Counted from the stretch's first letter, positions 45,609 through 54,090 are shown. The stretch is DNA of 64,000 nucleotides from Haloarchaeobius litoreus (GCF_024495425.1 NZ_JANHJR010000004.1:372001-436000), one strand, 5' to 3'. Made by a program: numbers and translations. The notes: a model not told the origin generated them from the sequence alone.

Positions 45609-45737
45609 CTCTCCACTGAACGGACCCGACGTGAACAGTTGGTCCTTGCGTCGAAGAGGTTCGGCTCGCCTTTGGGATGGCCAGTATCCTCCCGCTGACC
45701 GGGCCAGTACTTCAGGACGATACACTGGGAAAGGGTA

Positions 45738-46226
45738 TCACGTCGCGCAGCCGTTCGCATCGGGGTTGGAGCCCGGACAGAGTTCGAGACAGGCCGAGTT
45801 GACGATCTCGTGGAGGCGGAGCATCCCGTCTCTCGACAGCACGACCCCGAAATCGAACGCCGTCTCGTCGTCGACCGCGAGGTCCAACACGGAGTCGAAG
45901 AAGGTCGAGACGACGCAGAACCGCCAGCCGGCGCGTGTCGCGAGGGAGCGACCCTGTTCGGTGAGCGTCACTCCCCGGTACTTTTCGTACGCGACCAGGT
46001 CACGGTCGTCGAGTTTCGATACCATCTCCGTCACGCTGGCCGGAGCCACACCCAAGTAGTTCCCCAGTTCACTGGTGGTGATCCGGTCCGTGCCCGACTC
46101 CGAGAGGTCGGAGATCGCGAAGAGATACCGGGCAGCACGCCGCTCGGTTTCCGACAGCGAGTGCGGAAGCGACGCCGAGGGTCCGACCTGCGGTTCCGAA
46201 GCCATGTCTCCCGGAAGGTCGTCCAT
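45738..46226 (-). CDS. DtxR-family metalloregulator with Cys-rich tail
   Basis: A 162-residue regulator. The winged helix is ERRAARYLFAISDLSESGTD, ITTSELGNYLGVAPASVTEM and VSKLDDRDLVAYEKYRGVTL (residues about 27-90), typical of DtxR/MntR. The C-terminal half has the metal-binding helix region and ends CLELCPGSNPDANGCAT, with three Cys in a C-x3-C-x8-C pattern unusual for the family and suitable for metal or redox sensing. It sits between the DUF2249 and RIC genes and probably controls the cluster through the palindrome at 44347. Start at ATG 46226; ATG 46205 is possible. Confidence 0.83.
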   Translation of the reverse strand: MDDLPGDMASEPQVGPSASLPHSLSETERRAARYLFAISDLSESGTDRITTSELGNYLGVAPASVTEMVSKLDDRDLVAYEKYRGVTLTEQGRSLATRAGWRFCVVSTFFDSVLDLAVDDETAFDFGVVLSRDGMLRLHEIVNSACLELCPGSNPDANGCAT

Positions 46227-46256
46227 CCTCGAAAGGATACTCCCGAATCCCTTCGT

Positions 46257-46274
46257 CCCGGCGTGAACGCCGGG
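46257..46274. promoter_or_regulatory. Perfect palindrome upstream of the metalloregulator
   Basis: CCCGGCGT-GA-ACGCCGGG has 8-bp arms, 31 bp before the regulator ATG. It lies between the RIC and regulator genes. It may be an operator or a terminator hairpin for a transcript entering from the RIC side. It does not resemble the TTTAGGC element. Confidence 0.45.
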
Positions 46275-46409
46275 GGGATGTCATAGACGAACGGAGTGAA
46301 CTGCCGGCAGACACGATGGCGGTACCGCGGTGGTGTCGGTCGGCTCTATCGCAGATTCGTACCGAACCGGGGCCGCGGGATTCGGCCGCATTGGAGCGGC
46401 GAGCAGCCC

Positions 46410-47117
46410 TCAAAAGGTGGCCTGAAGTTGCTGTTCTGCGTCGGTGAACAGCACGTTGTTCTCCTTGTGGACGTGGCGGTGGGTGTCGGTCTGGAGTGCT
46501 TCGAGTCGTTCGAGCATCACCTCGTAGCTGGCACAGGCGTCCTGGGGCACGGCGAAGTCGTCGGTGAGTGCCGCGAGCCGGTCGAGGTGGTCCGCGGTCT
46601 CCTCGTGATCGGTTTCCAGACTCTCGATCTCGGCCTCGAGCTGCTCCCGCTCCGCGTCGGTCAGCGACTCACCCCGATCGAGCCGCTCGACGATCGGGAA
46701 TAGCTCCGTCTCCTCCTCGTCGATGTGGCGTTTCATCCCCTCGGCGAGTTCGAGGTACTCCGATTGGACCTCGCGGAGTTCCGGGTGGTTCTCGCCGTGG
46801 ACCCTGGCCACCTTCCGGACGAGGCCCTCCAGTGAGGGTAGTTCCTCGCGGAGGTACTGGTGGTGTGTCGACACGATGTCTTCGATGAGCTTGGTCTGGG
46901 TCTCCCACTCGGGGTCGCCGTCCGCGTCCGGTTCGGTCGCCGCGAGGCGTTCCAGGAGACCGTCGAGGTCGACCCCTGCCTCGGTACAGGCGGCTGCGAG
47001 GCTCGTCTCGCCGCCACAGCAGTAGTCGATACCGACCGATTCGAGGACCGTCGCGTAGGCGGGGTGCTCCCGGACGAGCGGACCGACTGACCGCTCCGGG
47101 TCGACCGTGTCAGTCAT
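46410..47117 (-). CDS. ric: RIC/ScdA/YtfE di-iron Fe-S repair protein
   Basis: A 235-residue protein. The N-terminal ScdA_N domain has SVGIDYCCGGETSLAAACTE (Cys33-Cys34 CCGG). The hemerythrin-like domain supplies iron ligands in VSTHHQYLREELPSLEGLV, MKRHIDEEETELFPIVERL, ETDHEETADHLDRLAALTD and HRHVHKENNVLFTDAEQQL. RIC proteins repair Fe-S clusters damaged by nitric oxide or peroxide. This fits the neighbouring SufB, DUF2249 and metalloregulator genes. Start ATG at 47117. Confidence 0.93.
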   Translation of the reverse strand: MTDTVDPERSVGPLVREHPAYATVLESVGIDYCCGGETSLAAACTEAGVDLDGLLERLAATEPDADGDPEWETQTKLIEDIVSTHHQYLREELPSLEGLVRKVARVHGENHPELREVQSEYLELAEGMKRHIDEEETELFPIVERLDRGESLTDAEREQLEAEIESLETDHEETADHLDRLAALTDDFAVPQDACASYEVMLERLEALQTDTHRHVHKENNVLFTDAEQQLQATF

Positions 47118-47428
47118 TGTACGTCCGATGGTTGGCCGGGGGCTCCCTTGAGGATTCACCCGAACAGTTCCGCGTCGACGAACTCGCCGTAGCCCGCGGC
47201 ATACTCCCCGAGGTGGTCGTCATCAGGACGCCGTGTTCGGCGTGTCGGACGAGCCCGTTTTGATTCGGTCTCGGGACCAGGAGACAGAGCAGCGCCGTGA
47301 AGATGGGCAATCACGGTTCGACCGCTTGTCGAGGGAGCCACCTGGCGAGGCTTCCGACGAGGGCCGTGGGTAATCGGACCCCCGGCCAATCTTTTTACTG
47401 TCTCCCACCGTAGTGGGAAGCAAGACCG
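47118..47428. other. Intergenic stretch with a protein-tail remnant
   Basis: 311 bp. On the minus strand, the frame ending at 47156 reads RRPDDDHLGEYAAGYGEFVD and stops, which looks like the last residues of a gene lost upstream. The rest has no family match. At the right end the TTTTTA stretch (about 47392) serves as a promoter for the VapBC unit. Confidence 0.4.
47403..47418. promoter_or_regulatory. Likely VapB operator
   Basis: TCCCAC-CGTA-GTGGGA, a perfect inverted repeat with 6-bp arms, between the TTTTTA box (47392) and the vapB ATG (47429). Antitoxins of the AbrB type usually bind such palindromes at their own promoter. Confidence 0.55.
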
Positions 47429-47704
47429 ATGAGTGCGGACAACGAGAAGCGACAGGTCGATTCGAAAGGTCGCGTCACGATTCCCAAATCCATCCGTGAC
47501 CGACTTAACATCGATCCCGGCGAGGAGGTGGATATCGACATCGAAGACGGAACGGTAGTGATTCGCCCACGTATCTCGCGCGGTGAGTTCATCGAGACGA
47601 TGGAGGGCTGCATCACCGAAGAGACCCGTGCAGAGTCCGCCGAGCGGCTTACGCCGTCCGATATCAAGTCTGACTGGACAGCTGACCTCCCGAACTCTTC
47701 CTGA
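47429..47704 (+). CDS. vapB: VapB-type AbrB antitoxin
   Basis: A 91-residue antitoxin with the AbrB/SpoVT swapped-hairpin domain QVDSKGRVTIPKSIRDRLNI and GEEVDIDIEDGTVVIRPRIS. The C-terminal 35 residues, ending ADLPNSS, would wrap the toxin. The stop is four bases before the start of the PIN-domain gene, as expected for a VapBC operon. Confidence 0.9.
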   Translation: MSADNEKRQVDSKGRVTIPKSIRDRLNIDPGEEVDIDIEDGTVVIRPRISRGEFIETMEGCITEETRAESAERLTPSDIKSDWTADLPNSS

Positions 47705-47707
47705 GCG

Positions 47708-48130
47708 ATGTACTGTCTCGACGCCAATATCTGGATCTACTATCTCGACGAGACGCTCTCGGAACACGACGCCGTCAGCGACTCCGTCTCCGGGATTCTC
47801 GCTGAAGAACCGCTGTTCAGCACGACCGTCCTCCAGATGGAGGTCGTCCACTACCTGCAGCACCAGCTTGCGGACAGCCAGCAGGCTATCGACCAGTTCC
47901 TGCACCTCGAGGACGTGACGACAGCGGAACTCACTCAGAACGACGTGTCCGCAGCTGCTGAGACTTTACACAGTCATCCAGACACTGGCATCGGTGGACG
48001 TGACGCGACCGTCGTCGCAGCGATGGACAGAAACGGCGTGACTGAACTCTGGACTCACGATGGTGGGCTCAAACGTCTCGAAGCGTCGCTCGATTGGCTC
48101 ACCGTCGTTGACCCTGTCGAAGAGTCGTAG
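47708..48130 (+). CDS. vapC: VapC-type PIN-domain toxin
   Basis: A 140-residue PIN-domain ribonuclease. MYCLDANIWIYYLDETL gives the first Asp, TVLQMEVVHYLQHQL the Glu, and GGRDATVVAAMDRNGVTELW the next acidic pair, with THDGGLKRLEASLDWLTVVD at the end. These are the four metal-binding acidic residues of PIN toxins. It probably cleaves RNA when freed from VapB. Confidence 0.9.
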   Translation: MYCLDANIWIYYLDETLSEHDAVSDSVSGILAEEPLFSTTVLQMEVVHYLQHQLADSQQAIDQFLHLEDVTTAELTQNDVSAAAETLHSHPDTGIGGRDATVVAAMDRNGVTELWTHDGGLKRLEASLDWLTVVDPVEES

Positions 48131-48186
48131 CGTTGGGGCCCCAGGGGACGACACGTCCGATTCTGACTGGCAGTAGAGATATCCGC

Positions 48187-48543
48187 CTAATCGCCAGCAC
48201 TGGCCTGCTTGTAGCCGTCTACGCGAGCGGCTGTCGCGATTAACTGGCCGTGGCCCTTCGTTCCGTTGAGCTCGATGATGCCGGTGTCCACGTCGTACGT
48301 GATGAGGTCGGCTTCCGCAAGTTTCGGGAGGTGGGTGTGATGAAGCGCCACCTCGATGCTGGCACTGTTGTCGCTCTCGTCTACCGGCGATTGACCCTCG
48401 TCCCAGTTGGCGAGTGCAGCCGCGAGCGTTTCGATGTCCATCACCTCGGACTCCGTCGTCAGGAGGTACAGGACGTATCGCCGGGACGGATGTGTCAGTA
48501 AATCGAACGTCTTATTCAGTCCGGTCGTGCTCTGTGATGCCAT
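48187..48543 (-). CDS. DUF7344-type winged-helix regulator (module 1)
   Basis: A 118-residue protein starting MASQSTTGLNKTFDLLTHPS, with SRRYVLYLLTTESEVMDIET, EVALHHTHLPKLAEADLITY and a wing TGIIELNGTKGHGQLIATAA. It is a haloarchaeal winged helix of the type that opens many stress-response operons. The paralogue at 58909-59265 is about half identical. The promoter block, with the 15-mer at 48630-48644, is shared. Start ATG at 48543 (a TTG precedes it). Confidence 0.85.
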   Translation of the reverse strand: MASQSTTGLNKTFDLLTHPSRRYVLYLLTTESEVMDIETLAAALANWDEGQSPVDESDNSASIEVALHHTHLPKLAEADLITYDVDTGIIELNGTKGHGQLIATAARVDGYKQASAGD

Positions 48544-48629
48544 CAACTACCCGTTGGTCTGGACGGCCTTAACCTCTTTTTACCGATAATTCCACCCAAA
48601 TTATATATGCAAGCGAATGCGGCTGTACA

Positions 48630-48644
48630 CTTGACTTTCCCAAG
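48630..48644 (-). promoter_or_regulatory. Conserved upstream element of DUF7344-type gene, copy 1
   Basis: CTTGGGAAAGTCAAG on the minus strand, 86 nt before the ATG at 48543. The identical 15-mer lies 86 nt before the paralogous start at 58909. In both promoters GAATTAT and AAAAAGA segments occur at the same distance nearer the start, so the whole promoter block is conserved. It is probably the binding site of a common regulator, maybe the DUF7344-type proteins themselves. Confidence 0.65.
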
Positions 48645-49041
48645 CAAAGCGAGGCGGGCAGACTGGTTGATGACGGCATCCTTTCACGAATCGTCTGAAC
48701 CACATGTCCCTCCGTGAACGAGGGCACGAGTTCGCCCGGCCACACCACACCCGACGAACTCAAGACCGACAAGTACCACCGCAACCGCGGAGACGACCCA
48801 TCTGTTTCCGGTGATTCGGGTCCACTGCAACAGTGGGTTCGTTTCGACCGACAGCGGTCCTGCGTGCGACTCGCCCGTTCGCTGTTCGCGTTGTCCAGCA
48901 GACTCCGTGTGGACTCGGCACAAGAAAGCTCCGACGGCACACAGGAAAACGTCTACTGGGAGTCCGGCCAGGTCCGCGATGGATACTCTTTCATCCGCCG
49001 TGATCGCTTCGAGGTCTTCTCCAGGGGGGAGACGGTCGATG
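48645..49041. other. Intergenic stretch, no supported gene
   Basis: 397 bp between the conserved element and the small gene ending at 49042. Both strands have open frames of 60 to 120 codons but with no family features and no consistent acidic composition. No repeat or RNA gene is recognised. Confidence 0.4.
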
Positions 49042-49275
49042 CTACCGACTAGCGGTGAACTTCTTGCGAACGTCGTTTGCCGTGAGTGCCCCCTGTATAA
49101 CGTACGAGAGTCTGCGATGCCGAGGTGCGATCGTTGCTGTTCCGAGGAGGAGTGCAGCGCGCTTCTTGTCCCCTCGACGGAGCGCGAGGCCGGCCTGCAC
49201 GAGTATGGACGCGATGTTCACTGTCGTCCATCGATTCTGCTTCAGTCGTTTCGCCGGACTTCTAGAGGACATCAC
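49042..49275 (-). CDS. Small hypothetical protein
   Basis: Up to 77 residues, ending VNIASILVQAGLALRRGDKK, then RAALLLGTATIAPRHRRLSY and VIQGALTANDVRKKF. The helical pattern with a basic loop suggests a small membrane-associated or DNA-binding protein; the basic composition differs from neighbours. It might be a remnant. No family is recognised and the start is uncertain. Upstream of it, up to 49480, no gene is supported. Confidence 0.4.
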   Translation of the reverse strand: MMSSRSPAKRLKQNRWTTVNIASILVQAGLALRRGDKKRAALLLGTATIAPRHRRLSYVIQGALTANDVRKKFTASR

Positions 49276-49484
49276 TCGAACTACGGGCTGTTCCCTGGTA
49301 ATTCTATCGTCGCGACGACCCGGCGGCGTGAAGGAGTGCCAGTCATGAATGGTCCGCTTCGGTGCCCCAGTGCTTGAGCGTTGTACTGCTGGGCGTCCAA
49401 GCGGCCCATCTGCTCGACCAGGAACTGTTCACTCCATCCAGTGGTGGAGCGTGATTTAGAGGGCTGCAGTACCAACTAGTAGTG

Positions 49485-49691
49485 ATGTCCGAATCAGAGG
49501 CGACCCGTTGGGAGTACGAGACGCTTCGTCCACCGCGCGATGAGACCCTAAAAGAAGCAGAGGATCCGAAAGCAGAGTTGAATCGACTTGGTGCAGAGGG
49601 CTGGGAGTTCGTGGAGACGATCGACTACGAGGGAGGCGGCACCAAGTACCTCGTTTTCAAGCGACCTGCCCAATCGGGTGAACCAGTGTGA
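49485..49691 (+). CDS. DUF4177-type small protein (module 1)
   Basis: A 68-residue protein with WEYETLRPPRDETLKEAEDP, LNRLGAEGWEFVETIDYEGG and GTKYLVFKRPAQS. The W-E-Y start and NxLGxEGWE motif mark the DUF4177 family, a small beta-sandwich-like fold of unknown function. It overlaps the next membrane-protein gene by four bases (GTGA), a strong sign of coupled expression. The paralogue at 59843-60040 has the same arrangement. Confidence 0.87.
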   Translation: MSESEATRWEYETLRPPRDETLKEAEDPKAELNRLGAEGWEFVETIDYEGGGTKYLVFKRPAQSGEPV

Positions 49692-50704
49692 CCGACGAGA
49701 CCGACTTCAGTACGGCCAACACGATGCGTGAGCGCTCGGGCAAGAGTCGGACGAAACTCTGGTTGCTGCTGCGCGCGAACCGCCTTGTCGTCTCCAGCGT
49801 CCTGACCTGTGCCGTGTTCGTCGCGTTCGTGATCGCCGTCGCGTTCCTCAACCCACCGTTTTCACGGCAGATCGAGTCCGGCGACATGATCGACACGATG
49901 TTCTCGACGATGATCACGGTCATCGTGACTGGGACGACACTCGTCGTCACGATCGGTCAGCTCGTCCTCTCCCAGGAGAACGGCCCGCTCGGCGATCAAC
50001 GCGAGCGCATGTCCAATGCGATGGATTTCCGGGAGTTCACTGAGGAATTGATCGGGTCTCCGAGTCCTGCCGACCCATCCGAGTTCCTCCGTCAGATAAT
50101 CGGAGTCACGGCACAACGGACGACAGCTCTCCGGGAGTCCGTTGGCGAGAACGATGACGAGAACCTCCGAGAAGAGGTCGAGGAGTTCGCCGAAAGCGTC
50201 ACCGGGAACGCCGAGACGGTACGTGAGCAACTCGAGGGTGCCCAGTTCGGCTCGTTCGATGTGGTATTCGCCGCACTGAACTTCAATTACAGCTGGAAGA
50301 TCTTCCAGGTCGAACGGCTCGCGAACGAATACGAAGCGAGTCTGACTGAGGAGGAACACGGCCTGCTTGCCGACCTCAAAACAGCGCTGTCCCTCTTCGG
50401 TCCGGCGCGCGAACACATCAAGACGCTGTACTTCCAGTGGGCACTCATCAACCTCTCTCAGATGATTCTCTACGCCGCGGTCCCGGCACTGGCCGTTGCG
50501 GGTATCATGGTCGCAGTCGTCGATGCGGGGACGTTCCCTGGAAGCACACTCGGTCTGGATCACATCATCCTCGTCGTGGGCGGTGCGTTTGCGGTGACGC
50601 TCGTCCCATTCATGCTGTTCGTCTCGTACGTCCTCCGCATCGTCACCATCGCGAAACGGACACTTGCCATCGAGCCGCTGATCCTCCGAGAATCACAACG
50701 CTGA
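49688..50704 (+). CDS. Four-helix membrane protein with long cytoplasmic or external insert (module 1)
   Basis: A 338-residue protein. Two N-terminal helices lie at about residues 32-54 and 67-93 (ending VVTIGQLVLSQENGPLGDQR). A helical, charged region of about 150 residues follows with DFREFTEELIGSPSPADPSE and ESVTGNAETVREQLEGAQFG. Two C-terminal helices lie at about 258-280 and 288-316. The paralogues at 60033-61028 and 63444 to the right edge share the whole layout. No transporter or enzyme motif is seen. It starts at GTG 49688 overlapping the DUF4177-type stop. Confidence 0.83.
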   Translation: MTDETDFSTANTMRERSGKSRTKLWLLLRANRLVVSSVLTCAVFVAFVIAVAFLNPPFSRQIESGDMIDTMFSTMITVIVTGTTLVVTIGQLVLSQENGPLGDQRERMSNAMDFREFTEELIGSPSPADPSEFLRQIIGVTAQRTTALRESVGENDDENLREEVEEFAESVTGNAETVREQLEGAQFGSFDVVFAALNFNYSWKIFQVERLANEYEASLTEEEHGLLADLKTALSLFGPAREHIKTLYFQWALINLSQMILYAAVPALAVAGIMVAVVDAGTFPGSTLGLDHIILVVGGAFAVTLVPFMLFVSYVLRIVTIAKRTLAIEPLILRESQR

Positions 50705-50741
50705 GGCGTCACCCAAAGTGATGGCACGTATCCATGGCCTG

Positions 50742-50999
50742 AAGGCCGTAGTATTGCGACCGTTCCGCATCTCACCGACGAGGTGTTCACGGACAGTCGA
50801 CTGGCCAAGCGTCTCGATGGGCCGAATGACTCCTCTTCACGCCGAAGCGATAGTCGACGAGGAACGAGGAATCCACGGCTTCGTCGACGCAACGGACAGC
50901 CAGATTCGTTGGCTACGCGTCACCCCCGGGGCCCACGGTGCAGGGATTGGGACGGAGCTGTCCGAATGAGTCCATGACGAACTGTCTCGCCTTTGCTCG
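50742..50999 (+). pseudogene. Decayed GNAT acetyltransferase (module 1)
   Basis: The frame has IVDEERGIHGFVDATDSQIR, then WLRVTPGAHGAGIGTELSE and an in-frame TGA at 50967, after which VHDELSRL continues. This aligns with YGFITVEVGTRATIRWLHVD and PEARGRGIATALLGRVREEF of the intact GNAT at 61199-61948, with the CGA/Arg codon turned into TGA. Upstream, the segment EVFTDSRLAKRLDGPNDSS lies in another frame. So one frameshift and one nonsense mutation are present. Confidence 0.75.
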
Positions 51000-51085
51000 T
51001 GCGGTCGTGGGGCGAGATGCAAGGGACAGCAGCGACCTGTGACAGGGCGACGACCCAGGCGACCGAATCGCACGCACAGCCGACC

Positions 51086-51448
51086 CTACACCGACTCCGG
51101 TTCCTCGTCGCTGTCGGCCGATTCATCTGGAGTCTCTCCGCCCCGGTCGCTGTACCCCTCTCGGCCGACAGCAGCCTCGCCGACCATATTCAGAACCGAC
51201 TGCTGGACTTCCTCTGCCGACTCGTAGCGTTGCTCGCCGGTGCTCTCGCTCTGTTCGCCGAGAACCTCGCGAAGCGTCGTCGAACCGTCGACCAGATCCA
51301 GTTCGGCGTCGCCGTACGCCGCAAGCAGTTCCTCCAGCGTCGTCGGATACTCGTGCGATTCGAGTTGCTCCATCAGCGGTCCGAATTCGACGCCATGTTC
51401 ACGCGAGTCGCTGGGCCCGTCGCTGCTGGCTTCGTCAGGAGGTGCCAT
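51086..51448 (-). CDS. DUF5789-type haloarchaeal protein
   Basis: A 120-residue protein starting MAPPDEASSDGPSDSREHGV. The core FGPLMEQLESHEYPTTLEEL, LAAYGDAELDLVDGSTTLRE, RYESAEEVQQSVLNMVGEAA and VGREGYSDRG is the DUF5789 family signature. The tail is acidic. These proteins are compact helical domains of unknown function, widespread in haloarchaea. Confidence 0.82.
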   Translation of the reverse strand: MAPPDEASSDGPSDSREHGVEFGPLMEQLESHEYPTTLEELLAAYGDAELDLVDGSTTLREVLGEQSESTGEQRYESAEEVQQSVLNMVGEAAVGREGYSDRGGETPDESADSDEEPESV

Positions 51449-51527
51449 ACGTGGCTATACGTGGACTGGCACCAAGGAATTTGCGCAGGCACGGGTTGTC
51501 CCGTTCGACGTGGCCCGCTAGCGGACA

Positions 51528-52289
51528 CTAGTCGAGGACGGCCGCCGAATCGTCCTGCGGTCGGTAATCCAGGTGCTGCATCGTCTCCGTCAGGGTGAGG
51601 TATCGGTCGCCGTTGGCCGAGATCCCGTGTGCGATAACCGGCGAGTGATCGATCGGTGTCTTGGCGGCCGCGCGCAGCAGCGCCCGACAGTCCCGGTGGC
51701 TGAGCCACATCGCGCGGGCGAAGCGATACCGGTCCGCGGCCTCCGACTCCATCTCCCGCAACTCCTCTCGTGACATCAGCCATCCGATGCGAACGACGAC
51801 GATGTCGAGATCGTACCGGTCGGCATTGTAGGAACAGAGCGCCTCGGTAGCGACTTTGGCGACGCCGTAGTAGGAGTCCGGTCGCGGCGGCGTCTCCGTA
51901 TCGATGGTCGTCGTCGGATTCTCGACAGTCGATTCGAACCTCGATGGATCGTCGCGGTTGTACATCCCGTGGACGTGGGCCGAACTCGCCATGACGACGC
52001 GGTCGAGGTCGTTCTCGCGGGCGGCCGCCATCGCGTTCGTCGTGATCCGGAGGTTCGCCTCCTCACCCTCGCTCCAGTCTGAACGTTCCCCCGGAACCCA
52101 CGCGAGGTGGACGAGCACGTCGACACCGTCAAGCGCATCGACGAAGGCATCTCTGTCCGTAGCGTCGAGCAATTCACTGCTCATCTCCTCGTGTTCGTGG
52201 TGTGTCAACAGAGTGAGCTGGTCCCGGTCGAACGCGCCGACGGCGACGCGTCCGACCTTTCCAGCCGCGCCCGTGATGGCAACGTGCAT
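51528..52289 (-). CDS. Azf-like NAD-dependent glucose-6-phosphate/uronate dehydrogenase
   Basis: A 253-residue SDR of the extended type. MHVAITGAAGKVGRVAVGAF gives the NAD loop, VVMASSAHVHGMYNRDD holds catalytic Ser, and DSYYGVAKVATEALCSY gives YxxxK. FARAMWLSHRDCRALLRAAA is characteristic of the haloarchaeal Azf and uronate dehydrogenase group, which oxidise glucose 6-phosphate or uronic acids. Start at ATG 52289; the longer open frame is not needed. It may feed the sugar genes downstream. Confidence 0.82.
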   Translation of the reverse strand: MHVAITGAAGKVGRVAVGAFDRDQLTLLTHHEHEEMSSELLDATDRDAFVDALDGVDVLVHLAWVPGERSDWSEGEEANLRITTNAMAAARENDLDRVVMASSAHVHGMYNRDDPSRFESTVENPTTTIDTETPPRPDSYYGVAKVATEALCSYNADRYDLDIVVVRIGWLMSREELREMESEAADRYRFARAMWLSHRDCRALLRAAAKTPIDHSPVIAHGISANGDRYLTLTETMQHLDYRPQDDSAAVLD

Positions 52290-52346
52290 ACCGGGTCTAG
52301 TTACCGTCCCAGCACTGTAACTTGATTGTGTGTCGGAACGATCGAG

Positions 52347-53156
52347 ATGATCTCCACAGAGACACTGTCGACACACACCTACCCCGGGCAGACCTATATT
52401 TTCCAGGATATTTTTCGTCTAACAAACTGCCGGGAAACAGTTGTCGGTCTCATCGTGGACACGTTCTCCCCCGAACAGAAATCCAGTACGGAAGCTCAGG
52501 AACAGCTCCTGAGATGGTTCTTCAAAACGGGGACAGTCGACCGGACCGTCGGCGATACCGAAGCGGCATTTCACACCGAGACGGGTCGGGAAGATCGACG
52601 GATTCGGACGCTGATGTACGAGACGGACATCCCCTGTTTCGCGGGTCATCACGCAGACCACGTCGTCGCGTTCGAACCGCACGAAAGGACGGCAACTCGA
52701 CTGCGGGAAAACGCCGAGTTTAACGACATCCACGTCACGGTGTACCAGAGGGCGGTCGCTGACTACGAGGGGACAGCATCGCTGGTCCACCCACGACGCT
52801 CCCCACGAGAACTTTGAACCGGCGAGTTCTCGGTCGTACCCACCGACGACGCAACCGATGTCGCCGAAATCTCCGTGACGCAGGTAGACACAATCGTCCA
52901 ACGGGAAGACCTCCCACAGCCCACCGTCGCTGAAATCGACGTGGAAGGTGCCGAACTGCAGGTCCTCGATGGCGGTGAGGAAACGCTCTACGCGTGCCGA
53001 GACCTGTTTATCGAGGTGCACACCGACCACGTGCACGTCGACGAGGTCACCTCACGACTGACGGACACCGGTTTCGAAGTCACGACAGTGAAAGAGCGGG
53101 GTAACACGGAGTTTCTGTGGGCGACAACACCCGCCTCAGGTAGTTCTCCGGACTGA
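52347..53156 (+). pseudogene. FkbM-type methyltransferase interrupted by in-frame TGA
   Basis: One frame runs from 52347 to 53156 except for a TGA at 52815-52817. Before it lie VVAFEPHERTATRLRENAEF and VTVYQRAVADYEGTASLVHP; after it TGEFSVVPTDDATDVAEISV, VAEIDVEGAELQVLDGGEET and DLFIEVHTDHVHVDEVTSRL, the two halves of an FkbM methyltransferase. The first part also lacks the usual SAM loop DxGANVG, replaced by YETDIPCFAGHHAD, so it may have a small deletion as well. It is probably a dead gene, though read-through cannot be excluded. Confidence 0.75.
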
Positions 53157-53262
53157 CATCCTCCTCAGCCCAAGGCCCGAGGGTTCCCTGCAGGGCGTGG
53201 TATCGCGCCTGTTCCGCGTATAAGCGCCGAATAGTCTTCACCTGTCACGGGAAGCTACTGCT

Positions 53263-54090
53263 ATGGAAGACGTTCCGGGTATCGTCACGCTCACCGACGG
53301 CGACTGGACCGGCGCGTTCCGACGCCTCGCCGAACAGCAGGGCGGTATCATCTGGGTCCCGCCGGGGACCCACGACTGTGAACCGACGACCGTCGACCTC
53401 GCCGACTACGGCTCGCTTGGCGACAACGTCGCGATCCGCGGCGCGGGACTCGGGACGAGCGTCCTCGATCTCGGCAGCGGCGCAGGGGACGGCTTCTCGC
53501 TCGTCGACTCCGAAGGGGGAGATCTGTTCTATATCGATATCTCCGGCGTCAGGTTTCAGGGTGCCCGCGAAGGCGTCCTCTTTCGGCTGGGCACCGACGA
53601 GTGTACCGACGCGTACAACAGCTGTCGGCTATCGTTCGCGACGAACAACGGTTCGTCCGATGGAACTGCCGCCTGTCGACTCAATCACGTCCTCAACACC
53701 CGCCACTTCGGCGTCCACAACTGCGTCGGCGGCACCGCACTCGAACTCAGACAGTTCCAGTTCGGGGGGATCACAGGGTCGGTCAGCAGCAGACAGGGCC
53801 TCTCGATGGACTTTCGGGGCTACTCGATGGCGAACGTCGTGGAGTGGCTCAACGTCGAAGCCTGTGCCGACGGTGTCAGGATCGTCGGCGAAAACAGTGG
53901 GATCAACCGGTTCGGGATGCTCTACGGCGCAAACGTCCACGGAACGCTGTGGCGACACGAGGCACCGGTGGAGACGCGCATCGACGCGGCGTTTCTCGGG
54001 AGTAACATCGAGACGGTCGGGCGGACGACCGCCGGATCGGTCTCGGTCGGCATCACGAACGCATCGGCGTCGGCGTTCGAAGGAGAGTGA
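53263..54090 (+). CDS. Parallel beta-helix (pectate-lyase-like) protein
   Basis: A 275-residue protein with a start of the pectate-lyase superfamily type, TDGDWTGAFRRLAEQQGGII and WVPPGTHDCEPTTVDLADYG, then rungs NVAIRGAGLGTSVLDLGSGA, FGVHNCVGGTALELRQFQFG and INRFGMLYGANVHGTLWRHE. No signal peptide is seen, so it may act in the cytoplasm or lose its signal upstream. It might bind or cleave polysaccharide. The TATA-like GTATAAG (about 53217) lies 45 nt before the ATG. It is separate from the broken beta-helix gene at 38308. Confidence 0.78.
   Translation: MEDVPGIVTLTDGDWTGAFRRLAEQQGGIIWVPPGTHDCEPTTVDLADYGSLGDNVAIRGAGLGTSVLDLGSGAGDGFSLVDSEGGDLFYIDISGVRFQGAREGVLFRLGTDECTDAYNSCRLSFATNNGSSDGTAACRLNHVLNTRHFGVHNCVGGTALELRQFQFGGITGSVSSRQGLSMDFRGYSMANVVEWLNVEACADGVRIVGENSGINRFGMLYGANVHGTLWRHEAPVETRIDAAFLGSNIETVGRTTAGSVSVGITNASASAFEGE

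Noticed and set aside
52815..52817. TGA as selenocysteine or read-through codon in the FkbM gene
   Set aside because: No catalytic Cys is expected there, no selenocysteine element is visible, and selenocysteine use is not known in haloarchaea; a nonsense mutation is simpler.
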